Source: Streptomyces sp. SID13726 (GTDB taxonomy: Bacteria > Actinomycetota > Actinomycetes > Streptomycetales > Streptomycetaceae). Taken from it: DNA of 64,000 bases. The notes under the pieces are model-generated. The model did no database searches and was not told the DNA's origin. It worked only from the letters and a program-made list of their open reading frames with translations. The first letter of the stretch is position 1. Each line of letters opens with the position of its first letter. This document shows positions 15,697 through 22,902 of the stretch, piece by piece. The stretch is taken from assembly GCF_010548375.1 (NCBI RefSeq), contig NZ_JAAGLY010000011.1, positions 1 to 64,000 on the forward strand, given 5' to 3'. A program made the position numbers and the translations under genes.

Positions 15697-16353
15697 ATGG
15701 CACGGGCGGCAGTGTTCGACGTCGACGGCACTCTCGTCGACACCAACCATCTGCATGTGACGACCTGGTGGGAGGCCTTCCGGCAGGCGGGGCACCGGGT
15801 GCCGACGCACGCCGTGCACCGGGCCGTGGGGCTCGGCTCCGACGACCTGATCGCCCGGCTCCTCGGCGAGGACCGCGACAAGGACCGGGACGCCGAGCTG
15901 AGCGCCGCCCACAAGACCCTGTACGCGCAGTACTTCGACCGGCTGCCCCCGTTCGAGGACGCCGGACGGCTGCTGCGCCGGCTCGACCGGGACGGCTGGC
16001 GGGTGGTCCTCGCGACCTCGGCGGGCGGCGCCGAGCTGTCCGCGCTGCGCCGGGCGATCTCGGCGGACGACGCGATCACGGCCACCGCGAGCGCCGACGA
16101 CGTGGAGCACGGCAAGCCAGCCCCCGAGCCCGTCGAGCGCGCCCTGGAGCTGGCCGGGGTGCCCGCCGGGCACGCGGTGTTCGTGGGCGACACGGTGTGG
16201 GACATGAAGGCCGGGAGCCGGGCCGGGGTGCGCTGTGTGGGCGTGCTGTGCGGCGGCATCCCCCGCGCCGACCTGGTGGCGGCGGGCGCGCAGGCCGTCT
16301 ACGACGATCCCGCCCAGCTGCTGGCCTCCCTGGCGGACAGCCCCCTGGCGTGA
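15697..16353 (+). CDS. HAD-superfamily phosphatase (phosphoglycolate phosphatase / beta-phosphoglucomutase-like)
   Basis: 218 residues. Motif I is FDVDGTLVDTN (Asp nucleophile and acid/base Asp), motif II LATSAGG, motif III lysine in HGKPAP, and motif IV GDTVWDMKAG. The helical cap between motif I and II (HVTTWWEAF to ARLLGEDRD) is subclass I. It should dephosphorylate a small phosphorylated metabolite, but the substrate cannot be told. It starts 38 bp after the PHP gene and overlaps the next gene by 4 bp (GTGA), so all three are probably co-transcribed. Confidence 0.88.
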   Translation: MARAAVFDVDGTLVDTNHLHVTTWWEAFRQAGHRVPTHAVHRAVGLGSDDLIARLLGEDRDKDRDAELSAAHKTLYAQYFDRLPPFEDAGRLLRRLDRDGWRVVLATSAGGAELSALRRAISADDAITATASADDVEHGKPAPEPVERALELAGVPAGHAVFVGDTVWDMKAGSRAGVRCVGVLCGGIPRADLVAAGAQAVYDDPAQLLASLADSPLA

Positions 16354-17531
16354 CACCGGCGATGTCCCGGGGCACGCGAACCGTACGACGGCGGTCCCGG
16401 GCCGCGCACGCCCTGCGGCAGGAGGCCGGTGCGGTCGGCAGGGCCGCCGGGGCCGCCTGGCGCGGGCCGGGGCGTGAGCGCGATCTGGTGGTGCAATCGC
16501 TGAAGGCATCGGCCGCCGCACTGCTGGCCTGGCTCGTGGCGGGCGTGTGGCTGGGCGATCCGATGGCGCTGATGGCGCCCTGGGTCGCGGTGGTGCTGAT
16601 GCAGGCGACCGTGTACAGCTCGCTGATGCAGGCCGCCCGGCAGTTCGGAGCGATCTGCTGCGGGACGCTCCTCGCCTCCGTGGCCCTCGCCGTCACCGGG
16701 AACACCCTGGGCGCGGTGGCGCTGTCCGTGCCCCTGCTGGTGCTGCTGGCGAACTGGCCGCGCTTCGGCGACCAGGGCATCCACGGTGCCACCACGGCCC
16801 TGTTCACCCTGGCCACCGGCGCCGCCGGGCTGTCCTCCGCCGGCCATCGGATGGGGCAGGCCGCGCTCGGGGCGGTCATCGGTGTCGCCGTGAACGCGTT
16901 CGTGCTGCCGCCGATCCATCTGCGGGACGTGCGGGAGAACCTGGCCGCGCTGGCCAGGGAGGCGGGGGACGTCCTGCACGCCGTGGCCGGGGATCTCCGG
17001 GACGGCGCGTGGGACACCCCGGCCTGGTCGGCGGCCTCGGCGCGGCTGGAGCACCGTCTTGAGGCGCTGCGGTCCGCGCGGGGCTGGAGCCGGGAGAGCC
17101 TGCGGCTGACCGCCGCCCCGCTGCGGGCCGTACGGCGGCCTCCCGGGCCGGCCCCGCCGGAGCGGGACGACGAGCGCTGGAGCCGGGTCACCGGGCACAT
17201 CCGCGCGCTGACCCGGACCCTGGCCGTCGCGGCCGACGCCGACCGGGCCCCCGTACCGCCCTCCGATCCGGTGCTGGAGGCGTACGCCGGGCTGCTGGAG
17301 CTGGTCGGCGACGCCTGCCGCGCGGAGAGCCGCCGGCTGCTGGGGTCCGGTGACGACGCGCTTCCGGACGAGGCGGCCGAGGCGGCGATGCGGGAGCTGC
17401 GCGGGCGGCTCCAGGACGGGCTGCGGGAGCACGCCGGGCAGGGGGCCGCCGGTACGGCGGTCCTGGGGACCCTGCTGCTCCAGGCGGAGAACCTGTGGAG
17501 CGAGACCGTTCCGGCCGGTCGGAACGCGTGA
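16350..17531 (+). CDS. FUSC-family (aromatic-acid-exporter-like) membrane protein
   Basis: 393 residues if the GTG overlapping the HAD stop is used; the ATG at 16362 is an alternative. A basic N-terminus precedes about six transmembrane helices between residues 45 and 190 (SLKASAAALLAWLVAGVWLG, MALMAPWVAVVLMQATVY and others). A long cytoplasmic helical region then extends to the end. This matches the FUSC/ArAE layout, proteins thought to export aromatic acids or anchor complexes. Translational coupling to the HAD gene suggests a joint process, but no pathway is apparent. Confidence 0.75.
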   Translation: MTPAMSRGTRTVRRRSRAAHALRQEAGAVGRAAGAAWRGPGRERDLVVQSLKASAAALLAWLVAGVWLGDPMALMAPWVAVVLMQATVYSSLMQAARQFGAICCGTLLASVALAVTGNTLGAVALSVPLLVLLANWPRFGDQGIHGATTALFTLATGAAGLSSAGHRMGQAALGAVIGVAVNAFVLPPIHLRDVRENLAALAREAGDVLHAVAGDLRDGAWDTPAWSAASARLEHRLEALRSARGWSRESLRLTAAPLRAVRRPPGPAPPERDDERWSRVTGHIRALTRTLAVAADADRAPVPPSDPVLEAYAGLLELVGDACRAESRRLLGSGDDALPDEAAEAAMRELRGRLQDGLREHAGQGAAGTAVLGTLLLQAENLWSETVPAGRNA

Positions 17532-17718
17532 CACGTATCACCCCGCAACGCCCGCCGTGGAGGAACACCACAGGGCGGTTGCCCGTTGAACAGACCGTGG
17601 GTACGGACGGGACAGTGTCCCCGGGCCTCACCTTTTGCCCACAGGGACGATCGTTCGGCTGAAGCCCTGTGGAGCCTTTCGCCGAGAGGCGACCGCCGTC
17701 CGTGCCCACCACAAGACC

Positions 17719-17751
17719 GCCCCGACCGTGATTCCCCCGTCCGGTCGGGGC
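17719..17751 (+). terminator. Predicted terminator of the PHP-HAD-FUSC operon
   Basis: A perfect 10-bp stem (GCCCCGACCG at 17719-17728, CGGTCGGGGC at 17742-17751) with a 13-nt loop is followed by TTCCTC. It stands about 190 bp after the FUSC stop. The rest of the 304-bp gap (17532-17835) shows no convincing gene apart from the SDR promoter at its right end. Confidence 0.55.
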
Positions 17752-17797
17752 TTCCTCATGTCCGGACCGGACTTTGGGCCGGGCCCGCGGGCCGGGC

Positions 17798-17828
17798 TTG
17801 ACTTGGAGTGCGCTCCAATTCGTAGCGT
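17798..17828 (+). promoter_or_regulatory. MerR-type promoter of the SDR gene
   Basis: -35 TTGACT (17798-17803) and -10 TAGCGT (17823-17828) are separated by an over-long 19-bp spacer that is filled by the dyad TTGGAG-TGCG-CTCCAA (17803-17818). A long spacer with a central dyad is the hallmark of MerR-family activated promoters. The -10 ends 7 nt before the ATG, so the mRNA should be leaderless. No merR-like gene is in the window. Confidence 0.7.
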
Positions 17829-17835
17829 TCCCGTC

Positions 17836-18795
17836 ATGAGCACTGCACAGCACAAGATCGGTTCGGGGTTCGGCGCCCACAGCACCGCCGACGAGGTCCT
17901 CTCGGGCATCGACCTGTCCGGCAAGCTCGCGATCGTCACCGGTGGCTACTCCGGGCTCGGCCTGGAGACCACCAGGGCCCTCACGAAGGCCGGCGCCCGG
18001 GTCGTGGTCCCGGCCCGGCGCCCCGACACCGCGAAGGAGGCCCTCGCCGGCCTCGACGATGTCGAGCTGGACGAGCTCGACCTCGGCGACCTGGAGAGCG
18101 TCCGCGCCTTCGCCGACCGCTTCCTGGCCACCGGCCGCACGGTCGACCTCGTCATCGACAACGCCGGGATCATGGCCTGCCCCGAGACCCGGGTCGGGCC
18201 CGGCTGGGAGGCGCAGTTCGCCACCAACCACCTCGGTCACTTCACCCTGGTCAACCGGCTGTGGCCGGCCATCGAGCCCGGCGGCGCCCGCGTGGTCTCG
18301 GTGTCCTCGCGCGGCCACCACAACTCCGGTATCCGCTGGGACGACGTCCACTGGCGACAGGGCTACGACAAGTGGCAGGCGTACGGCCAGGCGAAGACGG
18401 CGAACGTCCTGTTCGCCGTCCACCTCGACCGGCTCGCGAGGGACCGTGGTGTGCGCGCCTTCTCACTGCACCCCGGCGGCATCCTCACCCCGTTGCAGCG
18501 CCACCTCACCAAGGAGGAGATGGTCGAGCGCGGCTGGATCGACGAGCGGGGTGAGCTTCGGTACCCCGACCTGTTCAAGACCCCGGAGCAGGGCGCGGCC
18601 ACGCAGGTGTGGGCCGCGACCTCACCGCAGCTCGCCGGGATGGGCGGTGTCTATCTGGAGGACTGCGACATCGCCGAGCCCGCCGTCGACGGCGACCAGA
18701 GCAACGGTGTCCGCGCCTGGGCGACCGACCCGGAGCAGGGGGAGCGCCTGTGGACGCTGTCGGCACAGCTCACGGGCGAGAACGCGTTCGCCTGA
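17836..18795 (+). CDS. Short-chain dehydrogenase/reductase (SDR) family oxidoreductase
   Basis: 319 residues from the ATG at 17836. Cofactor motif TGGYSGLGLETTRALTKAGA is the NAD(P)-binding glycine loop. NNAG appears as DNAGIMACP. The catalytic Ser is in VSVSSRGHH, and the YxxxK motif is YGQAKTANVLFAVHL. The length and extended C-terminus fit the retinol-dehydrogenase/WW-oxidoreductase-like group. Expression is probably switched by a MerR-type regulator in trans, judging from the promoter. An in-frame extension upstream to 17635 would read through that promoter and was rejected. Confidence 0.92.
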   Translation: MSTAQHKIGSGFGAHSTADEVLSGIDLSGKLAIVTGGYSGLGLETTRALTKAGARVVVPARRPDTAKEALAGLDDVELDELDLGDLESVRAFADRFLATGRTVDLVIDNAGIMACPETRVGPGWEAQFATNHLGHFTLVNRLWPAIEPGGARVVSVSSRGHHNSGIRWDDVHWRQGYDKWQAYGQAKTANVLFAVHLDRLARDRGVRAFSLHPGGILTPLQRHLTKEEMVERGWIDERGELRYPDLFKTPEQGAATQVWAATSPQLAGMGGVYLEDCDIAEPAVDGDQSNGVRAWATDPEQGERLWTLSAQLTGENAFA

Positions 18796-18806
18796 GCCTG
18801 CGGCGG

Positions 18807-19490
18807 CTAGAGCGACGCCGGAGCCGACGGCGGCTGGACCGACGCCGCTTCCTTCGGCCCGTACAGCGCGGCCGGTGCCCCGGTCTCCAGCGCCCAGTAG
18901 CGGTCGCCGTACGACCAGTGCCACCACTCGGTCGGGTAGTTGACCAGGCCCGCCGCGCCCAGGGCCTCGCCCAGCACGGTGCGGTTGGCCTTCGCCTCCT
19001 CGGTGATGTTCCCGGCGCCGGTGTAGCAGGCGCCGTCGCTCTGCTCCGGGTTGGCGTTCATCGCGGTGCCCAGGTCGAGTTCACGGCCGTCGGCGTCGGC
19101 GAGGGTCAGGTCGACGGCCGCGCCGGCGCTGTGCGGGGCGATCTCCGGCGGGGAGACGTACCGGCTGGCCGCGGTGCGGATCCGGTCGGCGGACCAGTCC
19201 GGGTTCGCGGTACGCAGCTCGTCGGCGTACTCCTCGAAGTAGTGGCGCTGGAGCGCGGGCGGGCGGTACCCCTCGACGAAGAGCAAGCGCAGTCCCGCGG
19301 GCAGCAGGGCCTCGGCCGCGAGCAGCCGGTCGAGGACGCCCCGGCGCAGCAGGATCTCGGCGCCCAGGGAGTCCTCGTGCTTGCGGCCGTCGACGAGGAG
19401 GTGGTCACGGACGTCCACGAGGGGTTCCCCGTTCTCCTCGACGGGAACGGCGGCCACGCGGTCGTCGGACATCAGGATGATCTCACTCAT
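18807..19490 (-). CDS. M15-family D-alanyl-D-alanine dipeptidase (VanX-like)
   Basis: 227 residues. The zinc-peptidase signature is present: the substrate/structural block VEGYRPPALQRHYFEEY, the first zinc site PHSAGAAVDLTLAD (H-x6-D), and the C-terminal EWWHWSYGDRYWA with the catalytic Glu and third zinc ligand His. There is no signal peptide, so it is cytoplasmic like VanX and probably cleaves D-Ala-D-Ala or related dipeptides during wall recycling. No vanHA or vanS genes are nearby. The start at 19490 lacks a clear Shine-Dalgarno; the ATG at 19472 is an alternative. Confidence 0.87.
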   Translation of the reverse strand: MSEIILMSDDRVAAVPVEENGEPLVDVRDHLLVDGRKHEDSLGAEILLRRGVLDRLLAAEALLPAGLRLLFVEGYRPPALQRHYFEEYADELRTANPDWSADRIRTAASRYVSPPEIAPHSAGAAVDLTLADADGRELDLGTAMNANPEQSDGACYTGAGNITEEAKANRTVLGEALGAAGLVNYPTEWWHWSYGDRYWALETGAPAALYGPKEAASVQPPSAPASL

Positions 19491-19559
19491 GGACCGATGA
19501 TCTCGCGGCCGGCGACCGCGCCGGGCACCGGGTGCATCACCGGGGGCCGGGCGCGACGC

Positions 19560-20167
19560 CGGCGGCCGACGTGGGCGTTCCAGCCGACGCACGACCCGGC
19601 GGCGACCTGGCGCACCAACGTCCTCGGCTCCATCCGGGTGTTCGAGGCGGTGGCGGCGGCCGAGGTGCCGGCCCTCGTGCACGCCTCGTCCGTCGGCGCG
19701 TACTCGCCGGGCCCGAAGGACCACGCGGTGGACGAGTCCTGGCCGACGCACGGCTGGCCGGACGCGGCGTACTGCCGGGAGAAGGTGTATCCGGAGCGCG
19801 CCTGGACACCTTCGCCTACCGGCTCGCGCTGCGCTCGGATGTCCGCGGCGCCTTCAACCTGGCCGGTGAGCCGCCGGTCGACGCGGAGATGCTGGGCGAA
19901 CTGCTCGACGCCCGTCCCGTACGGCTCCCCCGCACCGCGGCCCGTTCGGCCATCGCGGCCGCCTGGGGCCTGCACCTGCTGCCCGCGTCCCCGCACCTCT
20001 TCGACGCGGTCCTGCGTCTGCCCCTGATGGACTGCACGCGTGCGCGTACGGAACTGGGCTGGCGCCCGGAGCACTCGGCGGGCGAGGTCCTGGAGGAGTT
20101 CCTGCGCGGGATGCGGCAGGGAGCGGGGGCGCGGACCGTGCCGATGGCGGGCCGCAAGGTCGGCTGA
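19560..20167 (+). pseudogene. NAD-dependent epimerase/dehydratase remnant
   Basis: Pieces of an extended SDR (nucleotide-sugar epimerase-like) lie in two frames. The first, about 19565-19800, carries FQPTHDPAATWRTNVLGSIRVFEAV, then ALVHASSVGAYSPGPKD and an AYCREK relic of the YxxxK site. The second, about 19800-20167, carries RLALRSDVRGAFNLAGEPPVDAEMLGELL to the end. The glycine-rich NAD-binding N-terminus is missing, and the stretch normally between YxxxK and the C-terminal domain is deleted at the frame change near 19800. A working enzyme cannot be made. Confidence 0.7.
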
Positions 20168-20184
20168 GCCGCGCCGCCGGTGCC

Positions 20185-20430
20185 TCAGCCCGTGGACTCC
20201 TCGGCTCCCGGGTGCTCGGGGTGCACGGTGTCCGACCGCGGCGCCCCCTGCCGGCTCGTCCCCGCCTCGTCGGTGTCGGGGACGTCGTCGGACTCGGAGG
20301 CCCCGTCGTCCGGGTCGCCCGGCACGGTGGCGACCTCCCACGGGTCCTCGCCCTCGCCCTCCTGCTGGTCCGGCAGATCCCGCGGGACGGGGTCCCCGTT
20401 CTCACCGGGTCCTTCGTGACGGTGCTCCAC
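20185..20430 (-). CDS. Small acidic hydrophilic protein, unknown function
   Basis: 81 residues from the second of two tandem GTGs (GGGAGG 5 nt upstream). The sequence is rich in Asp, Glu, Gly and Pro (HEGPGENGDPVPRDLPDQQ; DDGASESDDVPDTDEAG) with no hydrophobic core, so it is probably intrinsically disordered. No domain is recognised. G/C-biased third positions and a good ribosome-binding site support it as a real gene. It lies between a pseudogene and the ROK regulator; no functional link is apparent. Confidence 0.5.
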   Translation of the reverse strand: MEHRHEGPGENGDPVPRDLPDQQEGEGEDPWEVATVPGDPDDGASESDDVPDTDEAGTSRQGAPRSDTVHPEHPGAEESTG

Positions 20431-20515
20431 CACGGCCTCCCTTCGCGTTCTCGGCCTCTCGGCACTCGGCTCTCTCGGCGGGAGCGCGAGTACCTCCGGC
20501 CAGGTCGGCGAAACG

Positions 20516-21820
20516 TCAGTGCGGGGCGCGCTCCTCCAGGGCCGTCCGCCAGGCGGGTGCCGGTCCCTCGGGTGCCGGGGAGGGGCGCCGGCCGCCGCGG
20601 GCGAAGAAGTCGGCGAGCGGGAGGATGGCCGCGCCGACGGTGACCGCGTCGGGGCCGAGGCGACCGAGGTCCACGGTGACCTTCTGGGCCGGGTACCGGA
20701 GCGCGTACGACGTCGCGTGGCGCCGTACGGCGGTCAGGAACCGCGCGCCCAGCTGGAGCCCGGCCCAGCCGCCGACGATGATCCGCTCGGGCTGGAAGAG
20801 GTTGATCAGGTCGGACAGCCCCGCGCCCAGGTACTCGGCGGTCTCCTCCAGGACGGCGAGGGCCACCGGGTCGGCCGAGGCGTCGTCGGCTGCCGTGTCC
20901 TCGTCCGGGTAGGCGGCGGCGAGCATCGCGGTGAGCGCGGTCTCCTCGTCGGCGCCCTCGGGCGGACGGCCGCCCTCCTCGCGCCAGCGATCCAGCAGGG
21001 ACTCGGCGCCCGCGTAGGCCTCCAGGCAGCCCAGCGCCCCGCAGCGGCAGCGGCGCCCCCTGACCCGTACGGTCAGATGCCCCCATTCGACCGCCCGGCC
21101 GTGCTCGACCTCGGGCGTCACCAGACAGGCGCCGACGCCGGAGCCGAAGAGGACCACGACGGCGTTGTGGGCGCCGCGTCCGCCGCCGAACCACATCTCG
21201 GCCTGGCCGAGGGTCTTGGCGCCGTTGTCGATGAAGTACCGGGCGCTCTCGGGCAGCGGGGAGCCGGTGCGCAGCAGGGCTTCGAGGGGGATCGCGTCCC
21301 AGCCGATGGTCTGGCCGTGCACGACCGCCCCGCTGTGGGGGGTGTGCTCGACGATGCCCGGCACCCCGATGCCGACGCCGAGCAGCCGCTCGGGCGCGGT
21401 GCCCGCGGCGGCGAGCACTTCGGCGATGCCGTCGCGGATGTGCTCGACGATGACGTCGACGTCGTACCGGCGCCCGGTCAACGGCCTTTCGGCGCGGGCG
21501 AGTTCGGTGAGGGTGAGGTCGAACAGCTCGATGCGCACCCGGGTCTCGCCGACGTCGACGCCGATCATGTGGCCGCTGTCGGGCGCCACCCGCAGCAGGG
21601 TGCGCGGACGGCCGCCGTCGGAGTCGACGCTGCCCGCCTCCTCCACCAGCCCGTCGGCGACCAGGTCGGCGACGACGTTGCTGACCGAGCCGGAACTCAG
21701 CCCGGTCACCGGCCCCAGCTCGAAGCGGCTGAGGGGGCCGTCGAAGTAGAGGCGCTGGAGTACGGCCGTGCGGTTGGCCCGTCTGAGGTCGCGTACCGTG
21801 CGCCCGTTCCGCTCCGTCAT
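20516..21820 (-). CDS. ROK-family transcriptional regulator (NagC/XylR type)
   Basis: 434 residues. An N-terminal winged helix (residues about 10-75, with GPLSRFELGPVTGLSSGSVSNVVADLVADGLV) is followed by a ROK sugar-kinase-like domain. The latter has the ATP-loop relic IGVDVGETRVRIELFD, a GIGVPGIV motif and the ROK zinc cluster CRCGALGCLEAYAG (C-x-C-x4-C). Such proteins repress sugar-uptake or catabolic genes until the sugar binds. The effector is unknown, and no sugar transporter is adjacent. A dyad over its own promoter suggests autoregulation. Confidence 0.9.
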   Translation of the reverse strand: MTERNGRTVRDLRRANRTAVLQRLYFDGPLSRFELGPVTGLSSGSVSNVVADLVADGLVEEAGSVDSDGGRPRTLLRVAPDSGHMIGVDVGETRVRIELFDLTLTELARAERPLTGRRYDVDVIVEHIRDGIAEVLAAAGTAPERLLGVGIGVPGIVEHTPHSGAVVHGQTIGWDAIPLEALLRTGSPLPESARYFIDNGAKTLGQAEMWFGGGRGAHNAVVVLFGSGVGACLVTPEVEHGRAVEWGHLTVRVRGRRCRCGALGCLEAYAGAESLLDRWREEGGRPPEGADEETALTAMLAAAYPDEDTAADDASADPVALAVLEETAEYLGAGLSDLINLFQPERIIVGGWAGLQLGARFLTAVRRHATSYALRYPAQKVTVDLGRLGPDAVTVGAAILPLADFFARGGRRPSPAPEGPAPAWRTALEERAPH

Positions 21821-21838
21821 GCGGCTCCCTTCCTCGAA

Positions 21839-21878
21839 CCCTTAATTCACACTATGAGGTAAGGGGTGGTCGATTCAA
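21839..21878 (-). promoter_or_regulatory. ROK gene promoter with overlapping dyad
   Basis: On the minus strand, -35 TTGAAT (21878-21873) and -10 TAGTGT (21854-21849) have an 18-bp spacer. The dyad CCCTTA-N15-TAAGGG (21839-21865) straddles the -10. It is the only AT-rich patch in the 64-bp gap, which is consistent with autorepression by the ROK protein. Confidence 0.5.
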
Positions 21879-21884
21879 GGGCGA

Positions 21885-22868
21885 TCACGGACCGGCGGTG
21901 AGGGCCGCGATCTCGTCCAGGGCGGCCACCAGGTCCGGACCGACCGTCTCCTGGACCCAGCGGACCCGGTCGGCGTCGTACGCGCGGGGGATCGTCTCGG
22001 TGATCATGATCAGGTCGAGGTAGGCCCGGTAGAGGGCCAGCCGCAGCCGGGCCGAGTCGTCGAACTCGGCGTGGCCGCCGGCCTCCCGGTAGCCCGCGAG
22101 GAACGCCTCGTCCTTCCTGATGTCGCCCAGCAGTGCGAGGGAGACGAAGTCGGCGAGGGGGTCGCCCCAGAACATCCGCTCCCCGTCGATGAGCCCGCCG
22201 ATGCGCGGCTCCCCGCCGTCCGGGCGGTGCAGCAGGATGTTCCCGTCCCACAGGTCGAAGTGGACCAGCGCGGGCACCGTGACGTCGTCGAGGGCGGGGA
22301 AGGCGGCGGCGAGGGTGGCGGCCACCCGGTCGAGGGGGCGGGGCAGTCGGGGGCCGTAGTCCCGGGCGTCGTCCAGGACGGCTCCGACGAGGGTGGTGAA
22401 CGCGGTCCGCCAGTCCGGGGCGAGCGGGCCGAGGGCGCCGGACGGGTAGCCGTAGCCCGGTCCGGTCACGGTGTGCAGCCGGGCCACCTGACGGCCCAAC
22501 TCCCGCCGCAGCGGCCCCTTTTCGCCCTCGGTGACCGAGGCGTCCCACGGCTCTCCGGGGCACGCCGTCATCAGCAGGTGCGGTACGCCCCCGTCCTCGC
22601 CGACGGCCACCACGCGCGGGGCGGCGACCTCGGCGGCGGTGGCCGCGCGGTAGAACTCCACCTCGGAGACGAGGAGTTCCCGCTCGTGGCGCAGGCCGGG
22701 GACGGTGGACGGGGGCGGGACCTTGAGGATGTACCGAGTGCCGTCGGCGAGGAGGAGTTCCTCGACGGTGTTGTAGGTGCCGCCGGTCAGGGCGCGCACC
22801 CCGGCGAGCAGGCCGGGTGCGAGGCCCGCACTCTCCAGAACGCGCTTTCCCCGTTCCCAGGAGTCCAC
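21885..22868 (-). CDS. APH-family phosphotransferase (small-molecule kinase)
   Basis: 327 residues from a GTG; translation may instead start at nearby alternative codons. The aminoglycoside-phosphotransferase/choline-kinase fold is shown by the catalytic loop LVHFDLWDGNILL (HxDxxxxN) and the metal motif LIDGERMFWGDPLADF. The N-terminal lobe has a GGTYNTVEELLLADGTRYILKVP nucleotide-binding hairpin. Family members phosphorylate aminoglycosides, macrolides, homoserine, fructosamines or choline, and the substrate cannot be assigned here. It lies between the ROK regulator and the CYP102-type gene on the same strand, with 34-64 bp gaps. Confidence 0.82.
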   Translation of the reverse strand: MDSWERGKRVLESAGLAPGLLAGVRALTGGTYNTVEELLLADGTRYILKVPPPSTVPGLRHERELLVSEVEFYRAATAAEVAAPRVVAVGEDGGVPHLLMTACPGEPWDASVTEGEKGPLRRELGRQVARLHTVTGPGYGYPSGALGPLAPDWRTAFTTLVGAVLDDARDYGPRLPRPLDRVAATLAAAFPALDDVTVPALVHFDLWDGNILLHRPDGGEPRIGGLIDGERMFWGDPLADFVSLALLGDIRKDEAFLAGYREAGGHAEFDDSARLRLALYRAYLDLIMITETIPRAYDADRVRWVQETVGPDLVAALDEIAALTAGP

Positions 22869-22902
22869 CAAGGCCCCGCCCCTTCCCTCGCGTTCGCGCG
22901 GA

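Noticed and set aside
12344..19490. A vancomycin-resistance locus (VanZ-like and VanX-like genes in the same region)
   Set aside because: The two genes are about 6 kb apart, on different strands, with no vanHA or vanRS genes; each occurs alone in many Streptomyces.
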